Shown: piece by piece, positions 4,976-5,087 of the stretch | Position numbering within the stretch: the stretch's first letter is position 1 | How the letters are laid out: every line of letters starts with the position of its first letter | Assembly: GCA_020426065.1 (NCBI GenBank) | Contig: JAGQQT010000334.1 | Span: forward strand, 1-5,087 | Length of the DNA: 5,087 nucleotides | Direction of reading: 5' to 3' | Source of the DNA: Planctomycetaceae bacterium | Lineage (GTDB): Bacteria > Planctomycetota > Planctomycetia > Planctomycetales > Planctomycetaceae | Made by a program: the position numbers and the translations under genes | The notes under the pieces: model-generated | Databases searched by the model: none | What the model saw: the letters and a program-made list of their open reading frames with translations, nothing else | Told to the model about the DNA's origin: nothing

Positions 4976-5087
4976 TCATCCCTGTCGAGCCCAGTCGTAG
5001 GACTTCTGCTTGCGAAACCCCGTGAGGTGGATCGTGCCGTTTGGCTCGATCTCCAGGAGCGAGTATCCGTTGTTCTCTTCGCCCGTG
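4976..5087 (-). CDS. C-terminal end of a gene entering from the right, possibly a metallophosphoesterase
   Basis: The last 36 codons of a - strand gene are present and stop at TGA 4978-4976. The visible sequence reads as real protein: NNGYSLLEIEPNGTIHLTG, then FRKQKSYDWARQG. The GY-x-LLEIEPNGTIHLTGF block resembles the final beta strands of some secreted calcineurin-like phosphoesterases, where a phrase like GY..L.I.PDG....G is followed by a basic, aromatic tail. That similarity is from memory and the catalytic part lies outside the window, so the function is tentative. The other open - strand frame here is rich in Arg and looks like a shadow. The gene has the same direction as the serpin, 184 bases upstream, but hairpins and a new promoter in the gap suggest separate transcription. 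Confidence 0.65.
   Translation of the reverse strand, partial: TGEENNGYSLLEIEPNGTIHLTGFRKQKSYDWARQG

Noticed and set aside
1..5087. A search for CRISPR arrays, tRNA or rRNA genes and tandem repeats.
   Set aside because: I saw no regularly spaced direct repeats, cloverleaf-like segments or rRNA-like sequence on either strand.

Overview
The window looks like chromosomal DNA from a planctomycete or a close relative. The evidence is family content, not a database match: a long exported TPR protein ending in a redoxin domain of a kind I associate with planctomycetes, a secreted bacterial serpin, a stretch resembling the DUF1559 helix motif, and the truncated start of a planctomycete-style integrase/transposase. 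Base composition looks moderate, roughly 50-55 % GC by eye.

Layout. Bases 1-574 are a gene-poor flank. They hold two inverted repeats and, on the + strand, the first part of a transposase-like gene (315-551) that loses family similarity near base 507. Everything to the right is on the - strand and reads right to left. The order is the last 36 codons of a gene entering from the right edge (4976-5087), a 184-base control region, a lipoprotein serpin (3289-4791), a 43-codon lipoprotein-like ORF whose ATG shares a base with the serpin stop (3158-3289), a 168-base spacer, and the 803-residue TPR-redoxin protein (575-2986).

The control region upstream of the serpin is the densest regulatory stretch. 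Reading toward the serpin it holds a hairpin just after the upstream stop codon, a second 8-bp inverted repeat, a 7-3-7 perfect dyad, a plausible -35/-10 pair, and a strong Shine-Dalgarno that fixes the serpin start 126 bases inside the longest open frame.

Working together. The three complete - strand products all carry export signals (two possible lipoproteins and one SPase I-type signal), so the segment appears to serve the cell envelope. The serpin has the small-residue hinge expected of a suicide protease inhibitor and probably guards envelope proteins against a protease. The small lipoprotein is probably translated with it. The TPR-redoxin protein may do thiol redox work outside the cytoplasm. 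That shared role is inference; only the serpin and the small ORF look like one transcription unit. The least described parts are the serpin/small-lipoprotein pair and the serpin's N-terminal extension.
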